This document shows positions 1-6,681 of a stretch of DNA of 9,796 bases, one piece after another (positions within the stretch are counted from its first letter, which is position 1; every line of letters begins with the position of its first letter). The stretch comes from Bryobacteraceae bacterium (lineage in GTDB: Bacteria; Acidobacteriota; Terriglobia; Bryobacterales; Bryobacteraceae). Position numbers and translations under genes: made by a program. The stretch lies in contig JASHWA010000522.1 in assembly GCA_030044325.1 (NCBI GenBank), positions 1 to 9,796 on the forward strand. The letters run 5' to 3'. Under the pieces are notes generated by a model. The model saw only the letters and a list, made by a program, of their open reading frames with translations. It ran no database searches and was not told the DNA's origin.

Positions 1-120
1 AGGTTTCCGGTGACGCTGTATCGCGAGCAGTGGGAAAAGCTGCTGGCGATGGCCGACCAGATTCGCGAATTCATTCAGGAAAACGACGCCGCGCTCAAGA
101 AAAAAGCCGCCGCGGAATAA
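1..120 (+). CDS. 3' end of an unrecognised gene (C-terminal 39 residues)
   Basis: An open frame runs in from the window edge and stops at TAA (118-120). The visible tail reads RFPVTLYREQWEKLLAMADQ and continues with a charged, probably helical stretch ending in a Lys/Ala-rich tail (KKKAAAE). The regular spacing of Leu, Met and Ile suggests one or two amphipathic helices. I do not recognise the family and assign no function. The stop lies 6 bp before the ATG of the ybaK-like gene on the same strand, so the two may be co-transcribed. Codon use (GC-rich third positions) matches the neighbours, which supports a real coding end rather than chance. Confidence 0.6.
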   Translation, partial: RFPVTLYREQWEKLLAMADQIREFIQENDAALKKKAAAE

Positions 121-126
121 ATTCGT

Positions 127-624
127 ATGAAGACGAACGCCGCGCGCGCGCTCGACGCGCTGGGCATTCGCTATGAATTGCGCGAGTACGCCGCCGATCC
201 CGCCGACCTCGCCGCCGAAACCGTCGCCCAAAAAATCGGCCTTCCGCCGCAGCAGGTTTTTAAAACGCTGGTGGTCCGCGGCGACCGCAACGGCGTCTCG
301 CTCGCCGTGGTTCCCGGCGATTCGGAGCTGGACGAAAAGGCGCTCGCGCGTCTGTCCGGCGACCGCCGCGTCGAAATGGTCCCGCTCAAGGAAGTCCAGC
401 CGCTCACCGGCTATATCCGCGGCGGAGTGACCGCGCTCGCCGCCAAACGCGGCTTCCCCGTCTACATCGACGAAACCGCGGAGCTGTTCGACCTCATCTC
501 CATCTCCGCCGGCGTTCGCGGCGCCCAAATCCTGCTCGCGCCGTCGGATTACATCCGCGCAGTCGATGCTACCATTGGCGCGATCGCGAAACCCAAAAAT
601 CCAGCCGCGAATCAACGCACATAA
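127..624 (+). CDS. ybaK: YbaK/EbsC-family aminoacyl-tRNA deacylase (Cys-tRNA(Pro) editing type)
   Basis: This 165-aa cytosolic protein has the length and layout of the YbaK/EbsC/ProX editing fold. That family hydrolyses mischarged tRNA in trans; the YbaK branch removes Cys from Cys-tRNA(Pro). Visible hallmarks are the segment QQVFKTLVVRGD with Lys46, equivalent by position to the catalytic Lys of characterised YbaK proteins; the substrate-loop motif GYIRGGV (95-101); and the Gly-rich motif SISAGVRGAQI (126-136). The YbaK rather than the ProX or YeaK branch is inferred from the GYIRGG motif and the length. The ATG sits 6 bp after the upstream stop with no strong Shine-Dalgarno sequence, so translation may depend on coupling to the upstream gene. 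The 3' end converges on sppA with a 14-bp gap and no recognisable terminator. Confidence 0.88.
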   Translation: MKTNAARALDALGIRYELREYAADPADLAAETVAQKIGLPPQQVFKTLVVRGDRNGVSLAVVPGDSELDEKALARLSGDRRVEMVPLKEVQPLTGYIRGGVTALAAKRGFPVYIDETAELFDLISISAGVRGAQILLAPSDYIRAVDATIGAIAKPKNPAANQRT

Positions 625-638
625 GAATTCACGGCCGG

Positions 639-2360
639 CTACTTCACCTCAACCTGATACGGCAGCAGCGCGAGCATCCCTCCGTGCAGCAGCGATCCGA
701 TCGGCAGTCCCTTCGCCCCCACCGCCGCGAGCGCCCGCGATTCGATCTCCGTGGTGTCGTCGGAACGGTTGAGCAGCACGTCCCAGATGGTGCGCCGCGG
801 AGGATAGGTCACCAGGTCGATCTTCTCCGACTCCGGGATGTTCGCCTTTTGCTTGATCATCTCCACCGCCGCATCCAGCCCGCCCACATTGTCGATCAGC
901 CCGTTCTGCTTGGCCTGCGTTCCCAGCCACACGCGCCCCTGCGCGAGCGGCTCCACCTGGTCGTAAGGACGTTTGCGCGCCTCCGCCACCCGCTCCACGA
1001 ATCCGCGGTAAAACACTTCGATCTCATGCTGGAGCTTCGCCCTCCCCGCGTCGCTGAGCGGCTGGGCGATGTCGTCGATGTCGGCGAAGCGGCCGCGCGT
1101 GAGCACCGTCTCGGTAATTCCCAGCTTCGCGAACAGCCCCTTGGCGTCCGGCTTTCCGAAAAACACGCCGATCGATCCGGTCAGCGTGTTGGGATAGGCG
1201 ATCATCGGATCGCCCGTGATGGCGATGAAATAACCGCCCGACGCGCACAGATCCGACATCGAGATGATCATCGGCTTTTTCGACGCCAGCTCCTTGGCCG
1301 CGTGCAGAATGTCGTCCGACGCGATCCCGTCGCCGCCCGGCGAATCGATGCGGAAGATCACGCCCTTGATCGAGGTATCGTTCTCCACCTGGTGCAGCAG
1401 CTTGATCATGGAAGTCGCGGTGATGCCGGTCTCGGTTCCGTTTTCGTGCGTCGCGCCGCGCGTAATGTCGCCTTCGCCCACCACGAACGCGATCTTGGTC
1501 GTCCCTGTGAATCCGCTGAGCGCCGCGCGCGAATAATCCTCCCCGCTGATGCGCTTGATCTCCGCGTTCAGTTTGGTTTTGAGCCGCGCGAAAACCTCGT
1601 CTTCGTGCAGCAGCTCGTCGATCAACCCCGCATCCACCGTCGCCTTGCCCACAAACGGCCCGTTATCCATCGCCGCGCGAATCTCATCCGGCGTTTTATT
1701 TCGACCCTTGGCGATCACCTCCACCAGGTTCCCGTAATACTGATCCAGAATCTCGTTGGTCACTTCCAGCGTTTCCGGCGTCGGCGCGGTTTTGGTGAAT
1801 TCGTCCGGCGCGTCCTTGTATTTGCCGAGCTTCTCGAACTCCATATCCACGCCGATCTTGTCGAGCGTCCCTTTGAAATACAAAAGCTGCGCGCGCACGC
1901 CTTTTAAATCCAGCTCGTCTTCCGGCGACATGTAGATTTTGTCCGCCGCCGTGGCGATGTAATATTCGCGCGCCGTGGGGCCGCGCAGGTACGCGTAAAC
2001 CGGCTTGCCCGATTTCTTGAAATTGACCACGTCGTCGTGAATCTCTTCGAGCTTCGCCCAGCCGATATCCAGGTCGCGCGGTTCGAGCACGATCGCCTGG
2101 ATGCGCGGATCCCCCGCCGCTTTGCGCAGAAGCTGCCAGACGTCCAACACCGTCATCGGCTGCTCCTGTTGCAAAAACGGAAGCGGAATTTCCACCGGAG
2201 GTTGCTCCGGCAGATCGCCTTCGAGATGCAGAACCACAGTCGAACCCTCGGCGACGTTCACCTTCCGTTCGCCGTAATGCAGCGCGGCGTACCCGATAAT
2301 CGCCAGAACGATAGCGGCGAACACCAAGCCGATGAGAAATCCCAGCAGGAAACGTTTCAT
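639..2360 (-). CDS. sppA: Signal peptide peptidase SppA, long (67K) type
   Basis: This 573-aa membrane-anchored serine protease of family S49 cleaves leftover signal peptides in the membrane. It has the long two-domain form like E. coli SppA. An N-terminal hydrophobic segment (about residues 4-27) is the anchor. The N-terminal S49 domain carries the general-base lysine in LGKYKDAPDEF (Lys182), and the C-terminal S49 domain carries the nucleophile in CASGGYFIA (Ser374). RIDSPGG (337-343), TGSIGVFFGK (394-403) and WLGTQAKQNGLIDNVGG (478-494) are further family motifs. Both dyad residues are present, so the enzyme should be active. The ATG at 2358-2360 has a good ribosome binding site, GAGGG (2367-2371), 6 nt upstream. 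It is the last gene of the minus-strand cluster and is preceded by a palindrome that may be an operator or leader hairpin. Confidence 0.95.
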   Translation of the reverse strand: MKRFLLGFLIGLVFAAIVLAIIGYAALHYGERKVNVAEGSTVVLHLEGDLPEQPPVEIPLPFLQQEQPMTVLDVWQLLRKAAGDPRIQAIVLEPRDLDIGWAKLEEIHDDVVNFKKSGKPVYAYLRGPTAREYYIATAADKIYMSPEDELDLKGVRAQLLYFKGTLDKIGVDMEFEKLGKYKDAPDEFTKTAPTPETLEVTNEILDQYYGNLVEVIAKGRNKTPDEIRAAMDNGPFVGKATVDAGLIDELLHEDEVFARLKTKLNAEIKRISGEDYSRAALSGFTGTTKIAFVVGEGDITRGATHENGTETGITATSMIKLLHQVENDTSIKGVIFRIDSPGGDGIASDDILHAAKELASKKPMIISMSDLCASGGYFIAITGDPMIAYPNTLTGSIGVFFGKPDAKGLFAKLGITETVLTRGRFADIDDIAQPLSDAGRAKLQHEIEVFYRGFVERVAEARKRPYDQVEPLAQGRVWLGTQAKQNGLIDNVGGLDAAVEMIKQKANIPESEKIDLVTYPPRRTIWDVLLNRSDDTTEIESRALAAVGAKGLPIGSLLHGGMLALLPYQVEVK

Positions 2361-2370
2361 GGGTGACCCT

Positions 2371-2394
2371 CAAAGTTGTACAACCAACTTTGTA
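2371..2394 (-). promoter_or_regulatory. Nested palindrome in the sppA leader, possible operator or hairpin
   Basis: The 39-bp gap between the TIM-barrel gene and sppA holds overlapping symmetric elements. CAAAGTTG (2371-2378) and CAACTTTG (2385-2392) are perfect 8-bp inverted arms with a 6-bp spacer. GTTGTACAAC (2375-2384) is a perfect 10-bp palindrome inside them. TACAA (2379-2383) pairs with TTGTA (2390-2394). The outer arm ends at the base where the sppA Shine-Dalgarno GAGGG begins. Symmetric TACA/TGTA boxes resemble sites of winged-helix repressors such as BlaI/MecI, but no regulator gene is in the window, so that link is a guess. An RNA hairpin modulating ribosome access is the alternative. 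Confidence 0.5.
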
Positions 2395-2399
2395 GCACT

Positions 2400-3245
2400 T
2401 TATGCGCCGTCGAGAATCCGGTCGAACCGCCGGCTGACTTCTTTGAGATACGCCGCATCGCCGCCGCGAAGCTCCACCGTCGCCGTTCCCTGGTAGCCGA
2501 TCTCCAAAAGCGCGCCATGAACCGCGCGCCAGTCGATGTCGCCTTCAAGCAGCGGCACGAACTCCGCCACGCGGTTGCGAAACCGGAAATCCTTGATGTG
2601 CAGCTTCACGATGCGCCGCCCCAGCGTGCGAATCCAGTCCTGCGGATACCCGTTGATCGCCACGTTCCCCACGTCGAAATACGCCCGCACAAACGGGCTC
2701 TCGAATTCGTCGATGTAGCGTGCGAATTCGAGCGGACTCTGCAAGAACTTATTCCACACCTCTTCGATCGCGATGATCACTTGAAGCTCGCGCGCCATCG
2801 GAATCATCCCGCGGATCGCCCGCTGCGACCGTTCCCACGCCTGCGCATAACTCACCTCCGCAGTCACCACCGCCGGGACCAGAAGCACCGTCTCCGCGCC
2901 CCACAGCTTGGCGTTTCGAAGGCTGGTGCGCAGACCCTCCAGCGATTTTTCGACCACCGCCGGATCGGGCGACGACAACGGATCATCCCAGTGAGCCTGA
3001 TTCATCACCGAATGAATCGGGAGCCGCGCCTTGCGCGCGGCCGCCAGCATCTCTTCCGCCTGCGCCGCATCGGGCGTAGTGGGGCACTCGATTGCCTCGA
3101 ACCCGCAATCCCGAGCGAGCGTGAAACGGTCGAGAACCGGAATCGTCGAGGGAAGCATGTCGAATTCGACCGCCTTGCGAATCGCCAGCCGCGCGCCTCT
3201 GAGCAGCGCCGCAAAAGGAAGCGCGACAACGGTCCGTCGAGTCAT
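2400..3245 (-). CDS. Sugar phosphate isomerase/epimerase-like TIM-barrel protein with Tat-like N-terminus
   Basis: This protein of 281 aa (from the chosen ATG) belongs to the xylose isomerase-like / AP endonuclease 2 TIM-barrel superfamily, whose members isomerise or epimerise sugars or sugar acids using a divalent metal. Likely metal ligands, numbered from this ATG, are Glu161 in AIEEVWNKF, Asp191 in YFDVGN, His216 in KLHIKDF and Glu258 in TVELRGG. The layout resembles hexulose/xylulose-phosphate 3-epimerases, but the substrate cannot be read from sequence. The N-terminus MTRRTVVALPFAALLRGARL has a twin arginine and a short hydrophobic stretch, consistent with a weak Tat signal; export is uncertain. 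The frame stays open upstream to GTG at 3266 (purine-rich sequence before it) and GTG at 3287. ATG 3245 is chosen for the TRR signal, although it lacks a Shine-Dalgarno. Confidence 0.82.
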   Translation of the reverse strand: MTRRTVVALPFAALLRGARLAIRKAVEFDMLPSTIPVLDRFTLARDCGFEAIECPTTPDAAQAEEMLAAARKARLPIHSVMNQAHWDDPLSSPDPAVVEKSLEGLRTSLRNAKLWGAETVLLVPAVVTAEVSYAQAWERSQRAIRGMIPMARELQVIIAIEEVWNKFLQSPLEFARYIDEFESPFVRAYFDVGNVAINGYPQDWIRTLGRRIVKLHIKDFRFRNRVAEFVPLLEGDIDWRAVHGALLEIGYQGTATVELRGGDAAYLKEVSRRFDRILDGA

Positions 3246-3248
3246 AAC

Positions 3249-3292
3249 GGGCCGCGCCGGCCCCACTTCCCTCTCCCTGCTTCCCACTCCCC
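3249..3292 (-). promoter_or_regulatory. G-tract leader with quadruplex potential plus GC hairpin, upstream of the TIM-barrel gene
   Basis: On the minus (mRNA-sense) strand, the rnc to TIM-barrel gap contains five G-tracts (3292-3289, 3285-3283, 3277-3275, 3271-3269, 3264-3261) separated by loops of 3, 5, 3 and 4 nt. This fits the standard G3+N1-7 quadruplex pattern. The tracts come from a near-tandem duplication: GGGAGTGGGAAG, CA, GGGAGAGGGAAG. Just downstream, GGGCC (3263-3259) and GGCCC (3253-3249) can pair around a 5-nt loop, ending 3 nt before the ATG at 3245. No ordinary Shine-Dalgarno precedes that ATG. The sequence pattern is observed; any effect on translation is inferred. Confidence 0.5.
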
Positions 3293-3297
3293 GGTCA

Positions 3298-4011
3298 CTA
3301 CCTGCCCCACTCGGTGAGCTGCTGCAAAATCTGCTGCGCCGCCCGCTGCCCCGCGCTTTTTTTCGAAAGCCCCTGCGCCTGGCTCACCCACTCCTTGCCC
3401 AGCCGCACTTCCACCGTGAACGTCTTCGAATGCTCGGGACCGTCCTCGGCCACGATTACGTAGCGCGGCGGCGGCAGCTTCAGCGTCTGCGCCATCTCCT
3501 GAAGCGCGCTCTTGTAATCCGTCACGGCTGATTCGGCCGCGCCCTCGGTCGCGTGCAGGGAACCGATCACCCGCGTCTCGATGAACCGCTTCGCCGCCTC
3601 CAGCCCCGCATCCAGATACAACGCGGCAATTAGCGCTTCCACGGCGTCGGAAAGCAGCGCCTTCTTCTCGCGCCCTCCGCTCATCTCCTCGCCGCGTCCC
3701 AGAATCAGGAATTCGCCCAGGCTGAGCTCCTGCGCTACTTCGTGCAGCCGCGCCGCGCTCACCAGGTGAGCCTTCAGCTTCGAAAGCCGCCCCTCCGGAA
3801 ACGACGCGAACCTCCGCACCAGGCACTCGCTGACCACGAACCCCAGAATCGAGTCGCCCAAAAACTCCAGCTGCTCGTTGTCCGTCGCCGGCGCACCCTC
3901 GGCTGCTTTCTCGTAAATCCGCGATTTGTGCGTGAGCGCGCGGTGGAGCAGCGCACGATCCCGGAACGTATGACCCAGGGCCGATTCGAGGCTCGTGAAA
4001 TCCGTGGTCAT
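3298..4011 (-). CDS. rnc: Ribonuclease III
   Basis: This 237-aa protein is an RNase III, the cytosolic double-stranded-RNA endonuclease that processes rRNA precursors and turns over structured mRNAs. The catalytic domain has the signature NEQLEFLGDSIL (45-56), with Glu46, Glu49 and Asp53 matching E. coli Glu38, Glu41 and Asp45. The second acidic pair is in SDAVEALIAALYLDAG (Asp122, Glu125, matching Asp114/Glu117). The C-terminal double-stranded-RNA-binding domain starts at DYKSALQEMAQ (about 165) and ends with KKSAGQRAAQQILQQL. All catalytic residues are intact and the length is typical. The ATG at 4009-4011 follows the stop of the upstream TPR gene by 11 nt, with only a weak GTGGG as ribosome binding site, so translational coupling is likely. 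Confidence 0.96.
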   Translation of the reverse strand: MTTDFTSLESALGHTFRDRALLHRALTHKSRIYEKAAEGAPATDNEQLEFLGDSILGFVVSECLVRRFASFPEGRLSKLKAHLVSAARLHEVAQELSLGEFLILGRGEEMSGGREKKALLSDAVEALIAALYLDAGLEAAKRFIETRVIGSLHATEGAAESAVTDYKSALQEMAQTLKLPPPRYVIVAEDGPEHSKTFTVEVRLGKEWVSQAQGLSKKSAGQRAAQQILQQLTEWGR

Positions 4012-4022
4012 GCGCCCACAGT

Positions 4023-4772
4023 TTACTTCTTGTTTTTCAACGCCTCGGCTACCGTCTTTTCGTGCTGCGCGAACGGCTTCAACTGTGCGGGAAGGTTCGG
4101 CATCGCCAGCACCTTGTCGAGCATCGCGATCGCGTCATCCGGCTTGTTGGCGCCATCGTAGGCGGCCGCCAGGCGGATCATCGTGGTGGGATCGACTGTC
4201 GAAGCCGTGTCGAGCGCGGTCTTGAATTCCGCGATCGCCTGGTCGTATTTCTTCTGGTCCACGAAGCTCATGGCGATGGCTCGATGCGCTTCGGCGACCT
4301 TGTCTTTCTTATAATTGGCCCACTGCTCGTCGCCAAGCTGCGCGTTGGGCTTTTGGGCCTCGTTCACCGCGGCGATGGCGTCGTTAGAGAGCTTGGTCGC
4401 CTTGGCCAGCTTTTCGTCGCGATCGAGATCGTGCTCCCGCGTGGTCCGCGCCAGCTCGCCCGCGATCAACAACATCGCTTCGTAATTCTTGGGATCGGCG
4501 TCGAGCGCGTTCTGCGCGTAGGTGATCGCCGTCGCCGTGTCGTTCTTGCGCTCGGCGGCGTCGGCGCCCATGAACAGCGCCTGCGATTTGAGCTTGGAAT
4601 CGGCGAAGTTCTCGACAAATTTGTCCACCGCCGCGATGCGTGCGTCCGGCGTGGCGGCGTTCTGGATCTCCATGAAGGCTTGATATTCCTTCTTTGAGAC
4701 CTTTACCTGCGCGGCCGCCATCCCGGCCAGCGCGATCAAGGCGGCTGCCGTGGCAAAAAGTGATCGGTTCAT
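4023..4772 (-). CDS. Secreted/periplasmic tetratricopeptide-repeat protein
   Basis: This 249-aa protein has a clear Sec signal peptide: MNRSLFATAAALIALAGMAA, with probable cleavage before Gln22 (AAA-Q). The rest is alpha-helical, with TPR-like helix pairs at about 65-98 (AAERKNDTATAITYAQNALDADP), 160-195 (AIAMSFVDQKKYDQAIAEFK) and 197-230 (TMIRLAAAYDGANKPDDAIAML). It ends in a Lys-rich tail. TPRs act as protein-binding scaffolds; no catalytic motif is visible and the partner is unknown. The start has GAGAGGA upstream at a rather long spacing (about 12 nt). It lies between a larger secreted TPR protein and rnc, with 16- and 11-bp gaps, indicating one transcription unit. Being exported, it is unlikely to act directly with RNase III. 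Confidence 0.85.
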   Translation of the reverse strand: MNRSLFATAAALIALAGMAAAQVKVSKKEYQAFMEIQNAATPDARIAAVDKFVENFADSKLKSQALFMGADAAERKNDTATAITYAQNALDADPKNYEAMLLIAGELARTTREHDLDRDEKLAKATKLSNDAIAAVNEAQKPNAQLGDEQWANYKKDKVAEAHRAIAMSFVDQKKYDQAIAEFKTALDTASTVDPTTMIRLAAAYDGANKPDDAIAMLDKVLAMPNLPAQLKPFAQHEKTVAEALKNKK

Positions 4773-4788
4773 AGCGAAGTGCGTCCTC

Positions 4789-6303
4789 TCATTTTTTCGT
4801 GTTCGTAAATGCTGATTTTAATCCCTGCTCCGCCGCCTGGCGCACGGTGTCGGATACGCCCGGAACCGCTAGCGCAGCTTTGTAACTCTCGATCGCCTCA
4901 TCGCGCCATCCCTGCGAATCGGCCAACCGGCCGAGGTACAGGAGGCTCCATGATTTGGTTTCCGCGTCGGGATCCTGCTCGAGCGCCGCCTTGAACAGCT
5001 CGTCAGCCTTTTCCGGGTCCTTCTCCAGCAGCGAAATCCGCGCCAAACCATAATACGCCCTGGCGTGCTTGGATTTCACGTCGGTCTCGCGCAGCGCCCG
5101 CAGGAAAGCCTCCCGCGCGTGCGCAACGTCGCGCGCCAGATACAATTTCTCCGCGTCGTCGAGCGTCTTGTCCACCCCCGTAAGCGCCGGCGCGACCTCG
5201 CGTTCGACGTGACGAATCGTCAGATCCGAGCGCGTCTTTAGAAAATCGATATGATCCAGGCGCGCTTCCTCGCGCTTCAGATCGATCCCGTCGATCAGCG
5301 TCGGGAAGTACAGGCGCATCGATTCCTCCTGCGCTTCATACGACGCCAGCAGCTCGGCCATCGCCGGCGTCAGCACATAACCTTCCCGCATCGCCTCGAT
5401 GGCCTCGCCCGGATTGCGATCGAGGCGGCTCTCCACCGCCTTGATCAGGCATTCCGACGTCATCAGCATGAAATCGGTCTTGAACTGCTCTTCGAGCACC
5501 GGCGAACCCAGCGCATAATCGCCCAGCGCGTGTTTCTCCTTCACCTTGTCGCTGTATTTGAGCGGCAGCGTGTCCAGCAAATAGTGCATATACGCGAAGC
5601 GAATGCGCTTCACCGGAGGCTCGCTGGCGGGCGTGACGACGACGTAGTAATCGTCCAGATAGCTGCGCGTCTGCACCTGGTTCGGCGCGCCCAGAAGATC
5701 CACGTAGATCTGGAACCGCCGGCCCAGATAACCCCCCGTATCGTTTCGCAAATACGAGTTCACCTGCAGGATCGCGTTGGCCAGCGGCCGCGAAAGCTGC
5801 TCGATCGCCTGGTCGTATTGCGGTTCCACCTGTTTCCACAGCTCGGCGATGTTCGCCTCGCGGTAAAACCGGACCAGCAGCGGCGTGAAATCCTGAATAC
5901 CCTCAACGTCCGGCGGAACGATGTTGCGGTAGTGCCAGCCGAAATCCGGCGGCCCCTCCACCACCAGAGCGTAGGAAATGTACTGGCCCAGCTCCGCGCC
6001 CGGATCGGTCTGATGGTGCGCGTGAACGAACTGCCGGATCTCTTCGATAATCGGCAGCTTCAGAGATTGGAGATGATCGCGCACCGCCTTGCGCACCGGC
6101 GAGCCGCTGGGATTCTCGATTTCGGCATCGTATCCGCCCACATTGACCGCCGCCAGCACCGTGAACAGCGTCTCGTTCGAATCGAGCGCGCCGTGTGACT
6201 GAGCCGAAGGCGCAGACGGCGTCGACTCAAAACGCGGCTGCACCTGCGCGAGCGCCGCCGTCGAAACCAGCAAACACAACGGGATCAGAAATTTACCGTG
6301 CAA
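4789..6303 (-). CDS. Secreted 504-aa protein, C-terminal TPRs, possibly degenerate metallopeptidase-like core
   Basis: A signal peptide (MHGKFLIPLCLLVSTAALAQ) is followed by a low-complexity linker rich in Ser, Ala and Pro (about 22-40), an all-helical central domain (about 45-350), and TPR units from about 380 to 483 (for example ARAYYGLARISLLEKDPEKA and SWSLLYLGRLADSQGWRDEA). The central domain has the helix RIRFAYMHYLLDTLPLKY (233-250), and about 40 residues later SECLIKAVESRLDR (283-296). This order resembles the HExxH helix and downstream Glu helix of gluzincin-type peptidases, but the HExxH residues are missing apart from one His (240), so no catalysis is claimed. The start is TTG at 6301-6303; it keeps the whole signal peptide and has AGAGG about 10 nt upstream. 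No ATG precedes the mature part. It lies 18 bp after a small TPR gene and is probably periplasmic. Confidence 0.82.
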   Translation of the reverse strand: MHGKFLIPLCLLVSTAALAQVQPRFESTPSAPSAQSHGALDSNETLFTVLAAVNVGGYDAEIENPSGSPVRKAVRDHLQSLKLPIIEEIRQFVHAHHQTDPGAELGQYISYALVVEGPPDFGWHYRNIVPPDVEGIQDFTPLLVRFYREANIAELWKQVEPQYDQAIEQLSRPLANAILQVNSYLRNDTGGYLGRRFQIYVDLLGAPNQVQTRSYLDDYYVVVTPASEPPVKRIRFAYMHYLLDTLPLKYSDKVKEKHALGDYALGSPVLEEQFKTDFMLMTSECLIKAVESRLDRNPGEAIEAMREGYVLTPAMAELLASYEAQEESMRLYFPTLIDGIDLKREEARLDHIDFLKTRSDLTIRHVEREVAPALTGVDKTLDDAEKLYLARDVAHAREAFLRALRETDVKSKHARAYYGLARISLLEKDPEKADELFKAALEQDPDAETKSWSLLYLGRLADSQGWRDEAIESYKAALAVPGVSDTVRQAAEQGLKSAFTNTKK

Positions 6304-6321
6304 CCTGAGAATGCCTCTAAC

Positions 6322-6645
6322 CTATTCGTCTCCTAGTATATCCAGCGCGCCCTGAAGTTCGCTCCGCGCGTGCGGATCGCGAGCCGCCCCGATCCCGCGC
6401 CGGTAATACTCGCGCGCCTCCGCCATCCGCCCCAGCTTTTCGAGCGCCTGCCCGCCATGGAAATACGCCGCCGCATAGGAACCATCGGTCGCCAGTACCG
6501 CGTCGAATTCCTTCATCGCGCGCTCCAGTTCGCCCGCTTTCACGTATTCCATCGCCAGTCCGTAGCGCGCGAACGTGTTCGACGGGTTCGCCGCAAGCAG
6601 CTGATTCAGAATTTCAATGCGAGTAGGTTCCAATGGTGCTAGCAT
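6322..6645 (-). CDS. Small TPR protein (107 aa), probably cytosolic
   Basis: The protein starts MLAPLEPTRIEILNQLLAAN and contains about three helix pairs of TPR type: NTFARYGLAMEYVKAGELER (23-42), DGSYAAAYFHGGQALEKLGR (54-73) and the helices to the C-terminus (AEAREYYRRGIGAARDPHA). There is no signal peptide or membrane segment, so it is likely a cytosolic adaptor of unknown partner. The open frame extends far upstream, but that extension lies antisense to a plus-strand gene and lacks TPR character, so ATG 6645 is chosen. A GGG lies one base before the ATG, too close for a normal Shine-Dalgarno. It is the first gene of the minus-strand cluster and diverges from the cysteine-protein gene across only 36 bp, where both promoters must lie. 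Confidence 0.8.
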   Translation of the reverse strand: MLAPLEPTRIEILNQLLAANPSNTFARYGLAMEYVKAGELERAMKEFDAVLATDGSYAAAYFHGGQALEKLGRMAEAREYYRRGIGAARDPHARSELQGALDILGDE

Positions 6646-6681
6646 ACCCTGGTGTAAACTGGCGTGTGAAGGCGAGATTGT

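Noticed and set aside
625..638. Shared terminator between the converging ybaK and sppA genes
   Set aside because: The 14-bp gap has only a short GC palindrome (CGGCCG) and no T-run; I cannot support a terminator.
684..1907. 407-residue open frame on the plus strand
   Set aside because: It lies antisense within sppA, whose motifs are unmistakable. The product is Arg/His-rich without domain character, a usual shadow in GC-rich DNA.
5251..6198. 315-residue open frame on the plus strand
   Set aside because: Antisense to the secreted 504-aa TPR protein; Arg/His/Gln-rich with no recognisable motif.
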